NCBI RefSeq assembly: GCF_000750005.1 | Contig: NZ_JPYA01000123.1 | Location: forward strand, 1-64,000 | Source of the DNA: Geobacillus icigianus | GTDB lineage: Bacteria; Bacillota; Bacilli; Bacillales; Anoxybacillaceae | DNA: 64,000 bases | Direction: 5' to 3' | Shown: positions 8,700-18,300 of the stretch, in pieces | Layout of the letters: each line of letters opens with the position of its first letter | Numbering within the stretch: position 1 is the first letter of the stretch | Translations under genes and position numbers: made by a program | Notes under the pieces: generated by a model | Seen by the model: only the letters and a program-made list of their open reading frames with translations | Databases searched by the model: none | What the model was told of the DNA's origin: nothing

Positions 8700-9449
8700 T
8701 TACGCCAGCGTCGTTAAAATGAGCGGTCCGTTTTTCGTAATGGCGATCGTATGTTCATATTGCGCTGAATACGAGCCGTCGATCGTCCGCGCCGTCCAGC
8801 CGTTCGCATCCATTTTGCTTTGCCATGCCCCCATGTTGACCATCGGTTCGATCGTGATGACCATCCCTTCCTTTAAGCGCATCCCTTTTCCTTTTTCACC
8901 GAAGTGGGGGACGTACGGCTCTTCGTGGATCGTCGGTCCGATGCCGTGCCCGGTGAAATCGCGGACGACGGAAAAGCCGTGCGCTTCAACATACGTTTGA
9001 ATGGCGTGGCCGATGTCGCCGATTCGATTGCCGAGAACCGCTTGTTCGATCCCTTTATAGAGCGACTGTTCGGTGACGTCAAGCAGCTTTTTCACGTCTT
9101 TGTCAACCTCGCCGACGGCGTACGTCCAGGCGGAATCGGCGAGCGCCCCGCGCCAGTTGACGACAAAGTCGATCGTGACGATATCGCCTTCTTTCAGCGG
9201 CTCATTGCGCGGAAACCCGTGGCAAATTTCATCGTTAATGGAAGCGCATGTCGCATACGGATAGCCGCGGTATCCTTTTTGTTCCGGTTTGGCGCCGTAT
9301 TTAGCCAAAAACGTCTCGACGAACCGGTCGATTTCCATCGTGGTCACTCCCGGTCTGATCCGTTTGGCGATTTCTTGATGGCAGGCGGCCAAGAGTTTCC
9401 CCGCCTCGCGCATCAATTGAATCTCCCGTTCGGTTTTGACGTGAATCAT
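8700..9449 (-). CDS. map: Type I methionine aminopeptidase
   Basis: Removes initiator methionine from new proteins (249 residues). All five metal ligands of the family are in place: Asp in TIDFVV, Asp in LADSAWT, His in TGHGIG, Glu in ITIEPMV and Glu in QYEHTIAI. I start at ATG 9449 (MIHVKTEREI) because GGAGA lies 7 bases upstream; a longer reading to 9596 adds 49 non-conserved residues. Length fits the second Bacillus enzyme (YflG/MapB), and this copy stands away from any ribosomal-protein cluster. It is probably the accessory paralogue, which is inference. Confidence 0.93.
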   Translation of the reverse strand: MIHVKTEREIQLMREAGKLLAACHQEIAKRIRPGVTTMEIDRFVETFLAKYGAKPEQKGYRGYPYATCASINDEICHGFPRNEPLKEGDIVTIDFVVNWRGALADSAWTYAVGEVDKDVKKLLDVTEQSLYKGIEQAVLGNRIGDIGHAIQTYVEAHGFSVVRDFTGHGIGPTIHEEPYVPHFGEKGKGMRLKEGMVITIEPMVNMGAWQSKMDANGWTARTIDGSYSAQYEHTIAITKNGPLILTTLA

Positions 9450-9605
9450 GCAACTGTCTCCTTTTCCTCGATGTGTTTCGCTTCGATAGTATTGTAGCAA
9501 AAAGAACGGTGATGTGAAACCGCGGCGATTTGTTCTAAATGGAAAGAAGGCTGGTGACCGAAAGGGAAGGACCGCTCCCCGAGATCGTTTCGCCAATCTT
9601 CTCTG

Positions 9606-10910
9606 TCACAAAGCGGCAAACAGCTGCTTTTCCTTATCGGAAATCGTTGCGGAAGAAGGAGACGGAGCGAGCGGCAAATAAATCGACACCGTCGTCCCTT
9701 TATGTATCTCGCTTTCGATTCGAATCGTGCCGTTCATCGATTCAATGATGCGGTAGACGACCATCATTCCAAGGCCGGTGCCTTTGATGCCCTTCGTCGT
9801 AAAGTACGGCTCGCCCAACCGTTCGAGCTGTTCTTTCGTCATGCCGACGCCGGTGTCGGCGATGCGGATGAGCAACCGCCCTTGTTCAACAGAGACGTAT
9901 ACGTGCAAAATTCCGCCGTTGGGCATCGCTTCAATAGCGTTTTTCATCACGTTGAGCAAACATTGGCGGAATTTTTCCCGTTCGCCGATGACGGAAAAAG
10001 GGGCGAGCGTTGCCTTAACGTCAACGCAGCTCATGTTCGCCAGCGGGCGGATGATGTCGATGACCCGCTCGATTTCGAGCTTGACGTTCAGTTTCTCTGG
10101 TGTTTCCGGCGCCGGTTTGGCAAAGGTTAAATAATCGGTGATGATCGCTTCGGCCCGATCGAGCTCTTCCATGGCGATGCGCGCGTACTGGCGGCGCTTA
10201 TCGGCGGCAAGCGGCTGCTCTTCGATCAGTTGGATAAACCCGCGCGCCGCGGTGAGCGGGTTGCGGATTTCATGAGAGATGGACGCGGCGAGATGGGTGA
10301 TGGCCTCCATTTTCTCGGCGCGAATAATCCGCTTGCGCAGCGCGATATTATGGTGCACCATTTCTTGAAACAGACAGGCGACGGCCATGCTGGCCGGCTG
10401 CATAAGCAAAAAAAGGAGTGAGACGGAAAGCGGGGGACGGTCCGGAGTGTTGATCCACACCGTCAAGATGGTCGTCAACAGGCCGGAAGCAAAGCTGAGC
10501 GCTGTCGCCAGCAGCGTTCGCTGTTTGGTCGGCAGCCGTACAAACGTTTTTGTCAATACACTGCTTGCCGCTGCGATGGCGATGGACACGAGAGCATTGA
10601 CCAGCACGCCCGCTCCGCCGAATAGGGAACGATAGACAATCGCCGTGCACGACAAAAACGCTGCCGCTCCTGCTCCGCCATACAAACTGCCAAGCCAAAG
10701 AGGGATTTGCCGCAAGTCGAAAATAAAGCTGCTTCCCGCCCCGACAGGCAGGGTCATGCATAAAACGATCACGGCGGCGTAACAAGCCGTCGGCAAGTAA
10801 AGGCGGAGGCGCTCCGTCCCCTTTTCTCGCTCCATCCAGAATGGAACGAGAAACACCGGTAGGAGAATGAAGAATACGTTGAGCAAAAAATCTTTGAAAA
10901 TACTGATCAT
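9606..10910 (-). CDS. Membrane sensor histidine kinase, KinB-like
   Basis: Two-component sensor of 434 residues. Six hydrophobic helices fill residues 1-185 with almost no external domain, as in the sporulation kinase KinB and the LytS-type 5TM fold. The H-box SISHEIRNPLT places the phosphorylated His at 213. The N-box NVMKNAIEAM, G1 DTGVGM and G2 GTGLGM complete the kinase domain. No response regulator lies next to it, which fits a kinase feeding the Spo0F phosphorelay. Sporulation-kinase function is inferred from architecture; a nutrient or metabolic sensor is also possible. Confidence 0.85.
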   Translation of the reverse strand: MISIFKDFLLNVFFILLPVFLVPFWMEREKGTERLRLYLPTACYAAVIVLCMTLPVGAGSSFIFDLRQIPLWLGSLYGGAGAAAFLSCTAIVYRSLFGGAGVLVNALVSIAIAAASSVLTKTFVRLPTKQRTLLATALSFASGLLTTILTVWINTPDRPPLSVSLLFLLMQPASMAVACLFQEMVHHNIALRKRIIRAEKMEAITHLAASISHEIRNPLTAARGFIQLIEEQPLAADKRRQYARIAMEELDRAEAIITDYLTFAKPAPETPEKLNVKLEIERVIDIIRPLANMSCVDVKATLAPFSVIGEREKFRQCLLNVMKNAIEAMPNGGILHVYVSVEQGRLLIRIADTGVGMTKEQLERLGEPYFTTKGIKGTGLGMMVVYRIIESMNGTIRIESEIHKGTTVSIYLPLAPSPSSATISDKEKQLFAAL

Positions 10911-11086
10911 CGCGGCACCTTCTTTCCATCGTCAGCTGCATAGCCGAAATTCTACAAAAACTGCGAATATACTACATTGTAACCGGAAAACCAGTAGGAT
11001 GTTAAGGCGGATTTCGTAGCCTTTTTTTGATATAAATCTTGTTTTTTCGACAAAAAAGGTTCTGATTTTTCGCTTCCGTTTTCATC

Positions 11087-11224
11087 TAAAAGGGCGGTGA
11101 TTTAAGGAAACAGGCCGCTTACTAGCCTTGTTTTTCCAATAGAAAAGCCCTGTCGCACCCAAGATCGGCTTTCAAACGCTCCCCTGTTGTTTAAGAGAAA
11201 CAACCGTTTTTCACCAGCCTTCTA
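11087..11224 (+). repeat. Intergenic repeat, copy A of a short element with inverted ends
   Basis: A 138-base non-coding stretch that reappears, strongly similar and in the same orientation, at 26082-26219. It begins near TAAAAGGGCGGTGATTT and ends TTTTTCACCAGCCTTCTA; these ends are imperfect inverted repeats of each other. Inside is a perfect hairpin, GTTGTTT-AAGAG-AAACAAC (11188-11206). It sits in the 579-base gap between the divergent kinase and uroporphyrinogen-III synthase-like genes; the rest of the gap holds AT-rich sequence and presumably both promoters. It resembles a miniature transposable element, but no transposase is present. Confidence 0.7.
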
Positions 11225-11489
11225 AAAGCAAGCTGATATGGTATAAAACGACGAGCGATCAGCAAGATGTCGAATAAAAATGCCATGTATCATAGGTAAA
11301 AAGGGCTGTTTTTGTGAAAACAGTCTATTTCCTCTTGCGGTTGTTTTTTTAGGGAGCAAACATTCGTTCACGGATCTTTGGAATGGTGCGCAAAACCGTT
11401 CGGGGCGTTTCGGTCTCGTTTCTTGCATAGGCAGGGGCGATTTTTTTAGAATGAAAACGACAACGGCTAGACGATCGGAGGGAAAACGG

Positions 11490-12296
11490 ATGCGTGGCAA
11501 ACGAATTGCGTTGTGCGCCTCACGCAAACTGGATGAGATGACGACTCTTATTGAAAAGCAAGGAGGAACGGCCGTCATTCGCCCGGCGCAAGGAACGGTA
11601 TTGGCGAAAGGAAACGAGTTGGGGGAAGAAATACGAACCACCATTGCGATGCGTCCGGACTGGATCGTGTTTACGACCGGCATTGGATTTGCGGCGCTTT
11701 GGGAAGCGGCCGAAAGAGAAGGGATCATCAACGAGTGGAGGCGGGCGATCGAGAATGCTTGTGTCGCCGCCCGTGGCTATAAAACGGTAACGGCGTTGAA
11801 ACAAATCGGCGTCACCCCGGTGGCCGCAAGTGAGGACGGGACGACGAAAGGGGTGATTGCTGTTCTTCGCAGGCACGACTTTGCGAACCAAAACGTGGTT
11901 GTGCAGCTGTACGGCGACACGGCTCCGGCGCTTCGCCAATTTTTTCTTGAGCGGGGCGCGTCCTATACGGAACTGCTTCCATACCGGCATGTCGCTCCAG
12001 ATGAAGAGACGCTTGAGACGCTATACAACGAAGTGGTCGGTCGCGAGGTCGATGCTGTCTGTTTTACCTCGGCGATGCAAGTCCGTTTTTTCTTTTCGTT
12101 TGCCCGCGAGAAAAAAGAGATCGCCCCGCTGCTTGAGGCGTTCGGCGCCGATGTTGTCGCCTGCGCCGTCGGCAAAGTGTCAAAAGAGGCGTTGGAAGAA
12201 GAGGGAGTCCATCGCGTCATCGCTCCCGAACATGAGCGGATGGGGGCGATGATCGTGACGCTTGCCCGTTATTTTCAACAATCGATCGCGTTTTGA
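11490..12296 (+). CDS. Uroporphyrinogen-III synthase-like protein
   Basis: HemD-family protein of 268 residues, whose members close the linear tetrapyrrole hydroxymethylbilane into uroporphyrinogen III. Two alternating Rossmann-like lobes are visible: FTTGIGFAAL and AARGYKTVTALKQIG in the first half, and VCFTSAMQVRFFF and ACAVGKVSKEALEEEGV in the second. The start at ATG 11490 has GGAGGG 8 bases upstream; longer readings to 11280 lack one. It is a single gene, converging on narI, with its own terminator. Siroheme or heme supply for nitrate/nitrite reduction is a reasonable guess from position. It could be a second HemD paralogue or a diverged enzyme. Confidence 0.75.
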   Translation: MRGKRIALCASRKLDEMTTLIEKQGGTAVIRPAQGTVLAKGNELGEEIRTTIAMRPDWIVFTTGIGFAALWEAAEREGIINEWRRAIENACVAARGYKTVTALKQIGVTPVAASEDGTTKGVIAVLRRHDFANQNVVVQLYGDTAPALRQFFLERGASYTELLPYRHVAPDEETLETLYNEVVGREVDAVCFTSAMQVRFFFSFAREKKEIAPLLEAFGADVVACAVGKVSKEALEEEGVHRVIAPEHERMGAMIVTLARYFQQSIAF

Positions 12297-12327
12297 GCGC
12301 TTTTGCTTCCGGGGGTGATAATGGAAA

Positions 12328-12362
12328 ACAGGATGCCCCAAACGACGGGCATCCCGTTTTTA
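12328..12362 (+). terminator. Terminator after the HemD-like gene
   Basis: GGATGCCC (12331-12338) pairs with GGGCATCC (12347-12354), extended by AAC/GTT, and is followed by a T-run. Confidence 0.85.
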
Positions 12363-12530
12363 TTATTGGCTCATTTGTTGGCAGTTTGTTATGCATGATT
12401 GTTAGGATATGCGGATGCGCACGTTGTTTCGTTCCCGCTGTTAAAGTTGACAGGCCGCCTGTTAGGCAATCGGCTGGCCCCCTCCCCCGCCTGTTCAGTT
12501 TAGGGTTTCTGGGTGACACATGCCGCTCGC

Positions 12531-13235
12531 TTATTTGGCGTGGTTGACCGGCTCTGCTTGTTTTGGCATACGCTTCCGGTAGACGACATAGCTGCGCTGC
12601 AAGTAACGGAGCGGAAAGCTGAACACGTGAACGAGGCGGGTGAACGGCCAGACAGCAAACAAACCGAACGCAGCGAGAATATGAATTTGAAACCAAAGCG
12701 GCACCGTTTCCATATAAGCTGGGTTCGGACGGAACGTAAGAAGGCCGCGAAACCACGGACCGATCGTCGTCCGGTAATCAAACCCGTGCGAATCGATGTT
12801 CAGAAACGTCGACGACAGCCCGCTGGCGATGACAGCAAGCAAAAATCCAAGAGCAACCCAGTCGCCGGTGCTGCTTGTCGCCCGCACGCGCTTTACCGTG
12901 AGGCGGCGGCGGAAAAGGATCACGAAACCACCGAAGGCCGCCAAGCCGGCCGGAATGCCGCCCGCCAAGGCGATGACGTGGTACATCTCCTCGGTAACGC
13001 CTAACGCCGTGTAAAACGGTTCCGGAATGAGAATGCCCATCACGTGGCCGACGAAGACGAACAAAATGCCCCAGTGGAAGAGAAGGCTTCCAAGGCGCAA
13101 CTGCCGTTTTTCGAGCAGTTCGCTTGATTTGGATGTCCAGCCGAACTGGTCGCGCTGGTATCGCCAAATATGGCCGGCGATAAAGAGCACTAGCGCCAAA
13201 TAAGGAACGATCACCCAGAGAAATTGACGAGCCAT
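12531..13235 (-). CDS. narI: Respiratory nitrate reductase gamma subunit (cytochrome b)
   Basis: Membrane anchor of nitrate reductase A (234 residues) that takes electrons from menaquinol and passes them through two b hemes to NarH. Five hydrophobic helices are visible. Conserved histidines that ligate heme lie in the HWGILFVFVGH stretch near 53-63 and in IHILAAFGLFAV near the end. Last gene of narGHJI, with its start overlapping the narJ stop by 25 bases. The 175 bases between it and the facing terminator hold no gene I can support. Confidence 0.93.
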   Translation of the reverse strand: MARQFLWVIVPYLALVLFIAGHIWRYQRDQFGWTSKSSELLEKRQLRLGSLLFHWGILFVFVGHVMGILIPEPFYTALGVTEEMYHVIALAGGIPAGLAAFGGFVILFRRRLTVKRVRATSSTGDWVALGFLLAVIASGLSSTFLNIDSHGFDYRTTIGPWFRGLLTFRPNPAYMETVPLWFQIHILAAFGLFAVWPFTRLVHVFSFPLRYLQRSYVVYRKRMPKQAEPVNHAK

Positions 13236-13789
13236 GTCGTTGCACTTCCTTTCGGGATCGGCGTGACGCCGAGTTGGGTAAAGGTAATGTCGAGCGTTTC
13301 AAACAGCTGTACGTACGGGCTGCCGGCGGCCGCCAACCGCCCGCCGATTTCGCGGATATGGCCGGCATAATCGGCGAGCAAGGAGATGGCATGAGGCTCC
13401 TCCGCATAGGCGAGAAATTCAAGCATGAGCGGCAAGTAGTCGGGCAGCTCGCGGTCGGAGACGGCGAATCCGGCCGCCTCGTAGCGCGCTTTTAAGGCGA
13501 CGAGCTCGATTCCGCGCTCGCGTTGTTCACCGTTTGTCATATACGTAAGATACAAATTCGTTTTTTTGCCGAAATCGAATGTTTCGACATATTGCTCCAT
13601 CCGCTCTCGAGCCGGGGTGGCCGCAAGCTGTTCGGCCACTGCCAAAAGTGGTGTGCGGACGGTTTCATCCTCGAGCGAACGGATGGCCTCGAGGCAGTCG
13701 GGAAGCGATTCAGCCCACTGTTCGTCCGGGTAGGACAACAGATAGGCCACACATAAAAAGACAATTTGCCGTTGTTCGCTGTTCATCAT
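13211..13789 (-). CDS. narJ: Nitrate reductase assembly chaperone
   Basis: Cytoplasmic chaperone of about 192 residues that helps insert molybdenum cofactor and mature the NarGH complex before it joins NarI. Typical family stretches are LLSYPDEQWAESL at the N-terminus and YLPLMLEFLAY in the middle. GGAGG lies 4 bases before ATG 13789 and 7 before the adjacent in-frame ATG 13786, so either may be used. Upstream extension into the narH end has no support. It follows narH and overlaps narI. Confidence 0.9.
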   Translation of the reverse strand: MMNSEQRQIVFLCVAYLLSYPDEQWAESLPDCLEAIRSLEDETVRTPLLAVAEQLAATPARERMEQYVETFDFGKKTNLYLTYMTNGEQRERGIELVALKARYEAAGFAVSDRELPDYLPLMLEFLAYAEEPHAISLLADYAGHIREIGGRLAAAGSPYVQLFETLDITFTQLGVTPIPKGSATTWLVNFSG

Positions 13790-13836
13790 GCATCCTCCAT
13801 TTTTGTTGTGTAAGGGGAAGGGGGCACGGCCCGCCC

Positions 13837-15309
13837 TCATGAAAGCGTGCCGCAGGCGCCCGGACCGCCGGCAAATGCAAGCCCGCAGCTACCTTGTTCG
13901 GCGTAGAGGTCAGCGACTTCCTCGCGATGCGATGCCGGAATGACGAAGCGGTCTTCGTATTTGGCAATCGCAAGCAAACGGTACATCTCTTCAATGTCTT
14001 CACGGCTTAAGCCGAACGATTCAATGAGGCGGATGTCCGGCTGTTTGTTCGTTTGTTTCGCCCGCATATACGAACGCATCGCCGCCATTTTTTTCAATGT
14101 CGTGCGGATGTGCGCTGTATCGCCCGCCGTCAGCAAATTTGCCAAATATTCGATCGGAATGCGCATTTTATCAATGGCCGGGAAGATGTCATCGGCGTTC
14201 GCTTGGCTTCCTTTTCCTTCGATCGTATTCATGATCGGGCTCAGCGGCGGAATGTACCATACCATTGGCAGCGTCCGGTATTCCGGATGCAGCGGCAAAG
14301 CGATTTTCCAATCGACGATCATTTTGTAAATCGGCGAGCGTTGCGCCGCGGCCATCCATTCATCTGGGATTCCGGCTTTTTTCGCCTCAGCGATGACAGT
14401 TGGATCGTTCGGATCAAGGAAAATATCCAGTTGAGCGTGATATAGCTGTTTCTCATCGGCGACGCTCGCCGCTTCTTTCACTTGATCTGCATCATACAGC
14501 ATGACGCCGATGTAGCGGATGCGGCCGACGCACGTTTCCGAGCAAATCGTCGGCAGGCCGGCTTCGATGCGCGGGAAACAGAGCGTACATTTTTCTGCTT
14601 TGTTCGTTTGCCAGTTGAAATATACTTTTTTGTACGGGCAGCTCGTGACACAATACCGCCAAGCGCGGCAGGCGTTTTGGTCGACGAGGACGATGCCGTC
14701 CTCGTCACGTTTGTACATGGCGCCCGACGGGCAGCTCGATACGCATGACGGATTGAGGCAATGTTCGCAAATGCGCGGCAAATACATCATAAAGACATCC
14801 TCAAATTCCGCTTGGATCGCCTGCTCCATTTTGACAACGTTCGGGTCGCGCAAACCGGTGATATGGGCGCCGGCCAGGTCGTCTTCCCAGTTCGGCCCCC
14901 ACGATACTTCCATCCATTCGCCGGTGATGGCCGATTTCGGCCGAGCGACCGGCTGATGCCGTTTTTGCGGGCTGTTCGTCAATGTTTCGTAGTCGTAGTT
15001 CCACGGTTCGTAGTAATCATCGATCGTCGGCTGGTACGGGTTGTAGAACAAGTTGACGAGCCGCATCGCTTTTGAGCCGGACTTAAGCCGCAATTCGCCG
15101 TCTTTTAACTCCCAGCCGCCTTTATATTTCTCTTGGTTTTCCCACTGTTTCGGATAGCCGATCCCCGGCTTTGTTTCGACGTTATTAAAGTACATATATT
15201 CCGCGCCGGGACGGTTCGTCCACGTGTTTTTGCATGTGACGCTGCACGTGTGGCAGCCAATGCATTTATCCAAGTTCATGACCATGCCAACTTGCGCTTT
15301 CATCTTCAA
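13837..15309 (-). CDS. narH: Respiratory nitrate reductase beta subunit (iron-sulfur)
   Basis: Electron-transfer subunit of about 490 residues with four iron-sulfur clusters. Cysteine groups are CIGCHTCSVTCK near the N-terminus, CEHCLNPSCVSSCP, CRAWRYCVTSCP and CTLCFPR. The Trp in CRAWRYC replaces one cysteine, the known mark of the 3Fe-4S cluster in NarH. I choose TTG 15309, giving MKMKAQVGMV, because GAGGAGG lies 9 bases upstream. The ATG two codons later is too far away and a TTG at 15318 too close. The gene overlaps the narG end by 44 bases. Confidence 0.95.
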   Translation of the reverse strand: MKMKAQVGMVMNLDKCIGCHTCSVTCKNTWTNRPGAEYMYFNNVETKPGIGYPKQWENQEKYKGGWELKDGELRLKSGSKAMRLVNLFYNPYQPTIDDYYEPWNYDYETLTNSPQKRHQPVARPKSAITGEWMEVSWGPNWEDDLAGAHITGLRDPNVVKMEQAIQAEFEDVFMMYLPRICEHCLNPSCVSSCPSGAMYKRDEDGIVLVDQNACRAWRYCVTSCPYKKVYFNWQTNKAEKCTLCFPRIEAGLPTICSETCVGRIRYIGVMLYDADQVKEAASVADEKQLYHAQLDIFLDPNDPTVIAEAKKAGIPDEWMAAAQRSPIYKMIVDWKIALPLHPEYRTLPMVWYIPPLSPIMNTIEGKGSQANADDIFPAIDKMRIPIEYLANLLTAGDTAHIRTTLKKMAAMRSYMRAKQTNKQPDIRLIESFGLSREDIEEMYRLLAIAKYEDRFVIPASHREEVADLYAEQGSCGLAFAGGPGACGTLS

Positions 15310-18300
15310 GCCAATCAACCTCCTCTAATTTGCGGATGACAACGAACAAGTCGCGTTGGTTGCCCGTCGGTCCGTAATAGTTGAATCCGTAGCTTAATTG
15401 CGCGTATCCGCCGATCATATGCGTCGGTTTCACATGGATGCGTGTCGGGCTGTTGTGCGTGCCGCCACGGTTGTTCGTCAGCTTCGTGCCCGGCACGTTA
15501 ATATGGCGGTCTTGCGCGTGGTGCATAAACGCCATGCCGCGCGGCAGCCGGTGCGAGACGACGGCGCGGGCGACGACGACGCCGTTTTCGTTGAAACATT
15601 CAATCCAGTCGTTGTCCGCAATGCCGGCTTCGGCTGCGTCGTCTTTGTTCATCCAGACGGTCGGCCCGCCGCGGAACAGCGTCAACATCGGCAGCGAATC
15701 GAAATACATGCTGTGAACCGACCATTTGTTATGCGGCGTCAAATAGTTTAAAACGACTTCTTTTCCGTTTTTCGTCGGCCGTTTGTTCGAGAACGGACGG
15801 TGCGGCAAGACCGGTTTGAACGTTGCCATCGCTTCGCCGAACTCGCGCATCAGTTCATGGTCGATGTAAAACGACTGCCGGCCGGTCAACGTCCGCCATG
15901 GGATGAGCCGTTCGACGTTCGTCGTAAACGGTGAATAGCGGCGCCCCCCTTTTTCCGAACCGCTGAATGCCGGTGACGTGATGACCGTTTTCGGCTGCGC
16001 GGTGATTTGTTCAAACGTGAAGCACTCTTCTTCGCGTTCTTTCGCCAAGTCGGCAAGCTCCAAATTCGTCTTTTTCTCGAGCGCTTCCCATGCCTTGACG
16101 GCCATTTTTCCGTTTGTGGTCGATGACAGCGTCAAAATCGCTTCGACCGCTTTTTTCGCTTCGCTGATGTCCGGGCAGCCATCGGCGATCGAGGCGCGCG
16201 GGACGGTACCAAGCCGGCGTTTCAGCTGTTCGTATTCCTCTTTCGCCGTCCAGGCGATCCCTTTTGTGCCGATCGGCTGGCGGGCGACATTTGTACCTAA
16301 GGCAGTCATTTGATCGTAAAGAAGCGTATAGTCGCGTTCAATGACGTGAATGTTCGGCATCGTTTTGCCCGGGATCGGTTCGGTTTCGCCTTTGCTCCAG
16401 TCTTTCACCTCGCCAAACGGCTGCGCCAGCTCTTGCGCCGTATCGTGTAAAAGCGGGGTGGCGACGACTTCTTTTATCGGCTTCAAGCCGGCTTGTTTGG
16501 CGACATCGGATACGGCTTTCGCGAGCGATTTGAAAATATCCCAGTCCGAGCGCGCTTCCCAGAGCGGAGGCACGGCCGGATTGAACGGGTGAATGAACGG
16601 ATGCATATCCGTGCTGCTTAAGTCATGTTTTTCATACCATGTCGCTGCCGGCAGGACGACATCGGAGTAGAGCGCGGTGCCGGCCATGCGGAAGTCCAGG
16701 TTGACAAGCAGATCGAGCTTGCCTTCCGGCGCTTCGTCGCGCCAGCGGATTTCTTCCGGGCGCAGGCTGTTGCGGTCATCGTTTAACAAGCCGTTCGTCG
16801 TACCAAGCAAATGTTTTAAGAAGTATTCGTGCCCTTTGCCGGAGCTTGAGATTAAGTTGGCGCGCCAAACGATCAAGTTGCGCGGGAAGTTCGCCTCGTT
16901 GTCCGGATCTTCGATCGCAAACTGCAATTCTTTCTTTTTCAGCTGTTTCGCAACATAGGCGCCGATCTCTTCCGGCGTGCGGGCTCCATGGCTTACCGCT
17001 TCGTTGTACAGCTCGATGCCGTTTTTGTTAAACGTCGGGTACGACGGCAGCCAGCCGAGCCGGGCGGCTAACACGTTGTAATCGCCAGGGTGCGAATAGC
17101 GCGCTTTTTTGGCCAGCGGCGAGACGAGCTCATCGATCGGCCGCTCTTCATAGCGCCATTGGTCGGTCGCAAAGTAAAAGAACGACGTGCCGTTTTGCAG
17201 TTTCGCCGGTCCGACCCAGTCGCGCGCTAGGGCGATCGTCTGCCATCCTTCCGCCGGGCGCAGCTTTTCTTGCCCGACGTAATGAGCCCAGCCGCCGCCA
17301 TTCACCCCTTGAGCGCCGACGAACAAGACAAGGTTCAGCACAGCGCGGTAAATCGTATCGGAGTGAAACCAATGGTTAATGCCGGCCCCGACGATGATCA
17401 TCGACCGGCCGTTCGTATCGATCGCATTGTCGGCAAACTCGCGGGCGATTTTCACGACGAGTTCGCGGTCCACGCCGGTGATCGCTTCTTGCCACGCCGG
17501 GGTGAACGGCACCTCGTCATCGTACGAGCGGGCAACGACGCCGCCGATGCCGCGGTCGATGCCGTAGTTGGCCAAAATCAAGTCATAGACGGTCGTGACA
17601 TAAACGTCGCCCGCTTCGGTGTGCACTTTTTTCACCGGGACCGCGCGTTCGATCGTTTTTCCGCCTTCAGCGGTGAAATACGGAAGCTTTATCGACATGA
17701 CCGCATCTTCGCTTCCTAAAAACGACAGGCGCGGCTCAAGCGGCTGTTCCGTTTCCTCATCAACAAGGCGCAAGTTCCATTTTCCTTTGTCTTCCCAGCG
17801 CGTGCCGATCGTTCCGTTCGGCACGGCAAACGTGCCGGTGTTCTCGTCATAGATGACCGGTTTCCATTCGGCGTTTCCCGTTTGTTTGCCAAGATCTTTC
17901 GCCAATAAGAAGCGGCCGGCCGTCCATGCGCCGCCGTCTTGTTTTAACGTGACGACAAATGGAAAATCGGTATACGTTTTTGCATATTGTTCAAAATACG
18001 GGACAGTCCGTTTGACATAATATTCGTTTAAAATGACGTGCCCCATCGCCATCGCTAAAGCGCCGTCCGTTCCTTGTTTCACCGACAGCCAATCATCGGC
18101 AAATTTCGTCGACTCGGCGTAATCCGGGCTGACGGACACGACTTTCGTGCCGCGGTAGCGCACTTCCGCTAAAAAGTGGGCGTCCGGCGTTCGGGTGAGC
18201 GGGACGTTTGAGCCCCACGTGATGATGTAGCCGGCGTTGTACCAGTCGCTCGATTCCGGCACGTCCGTTTGGTCGCCCCAAATTTGCGGCGATGCCGGCG

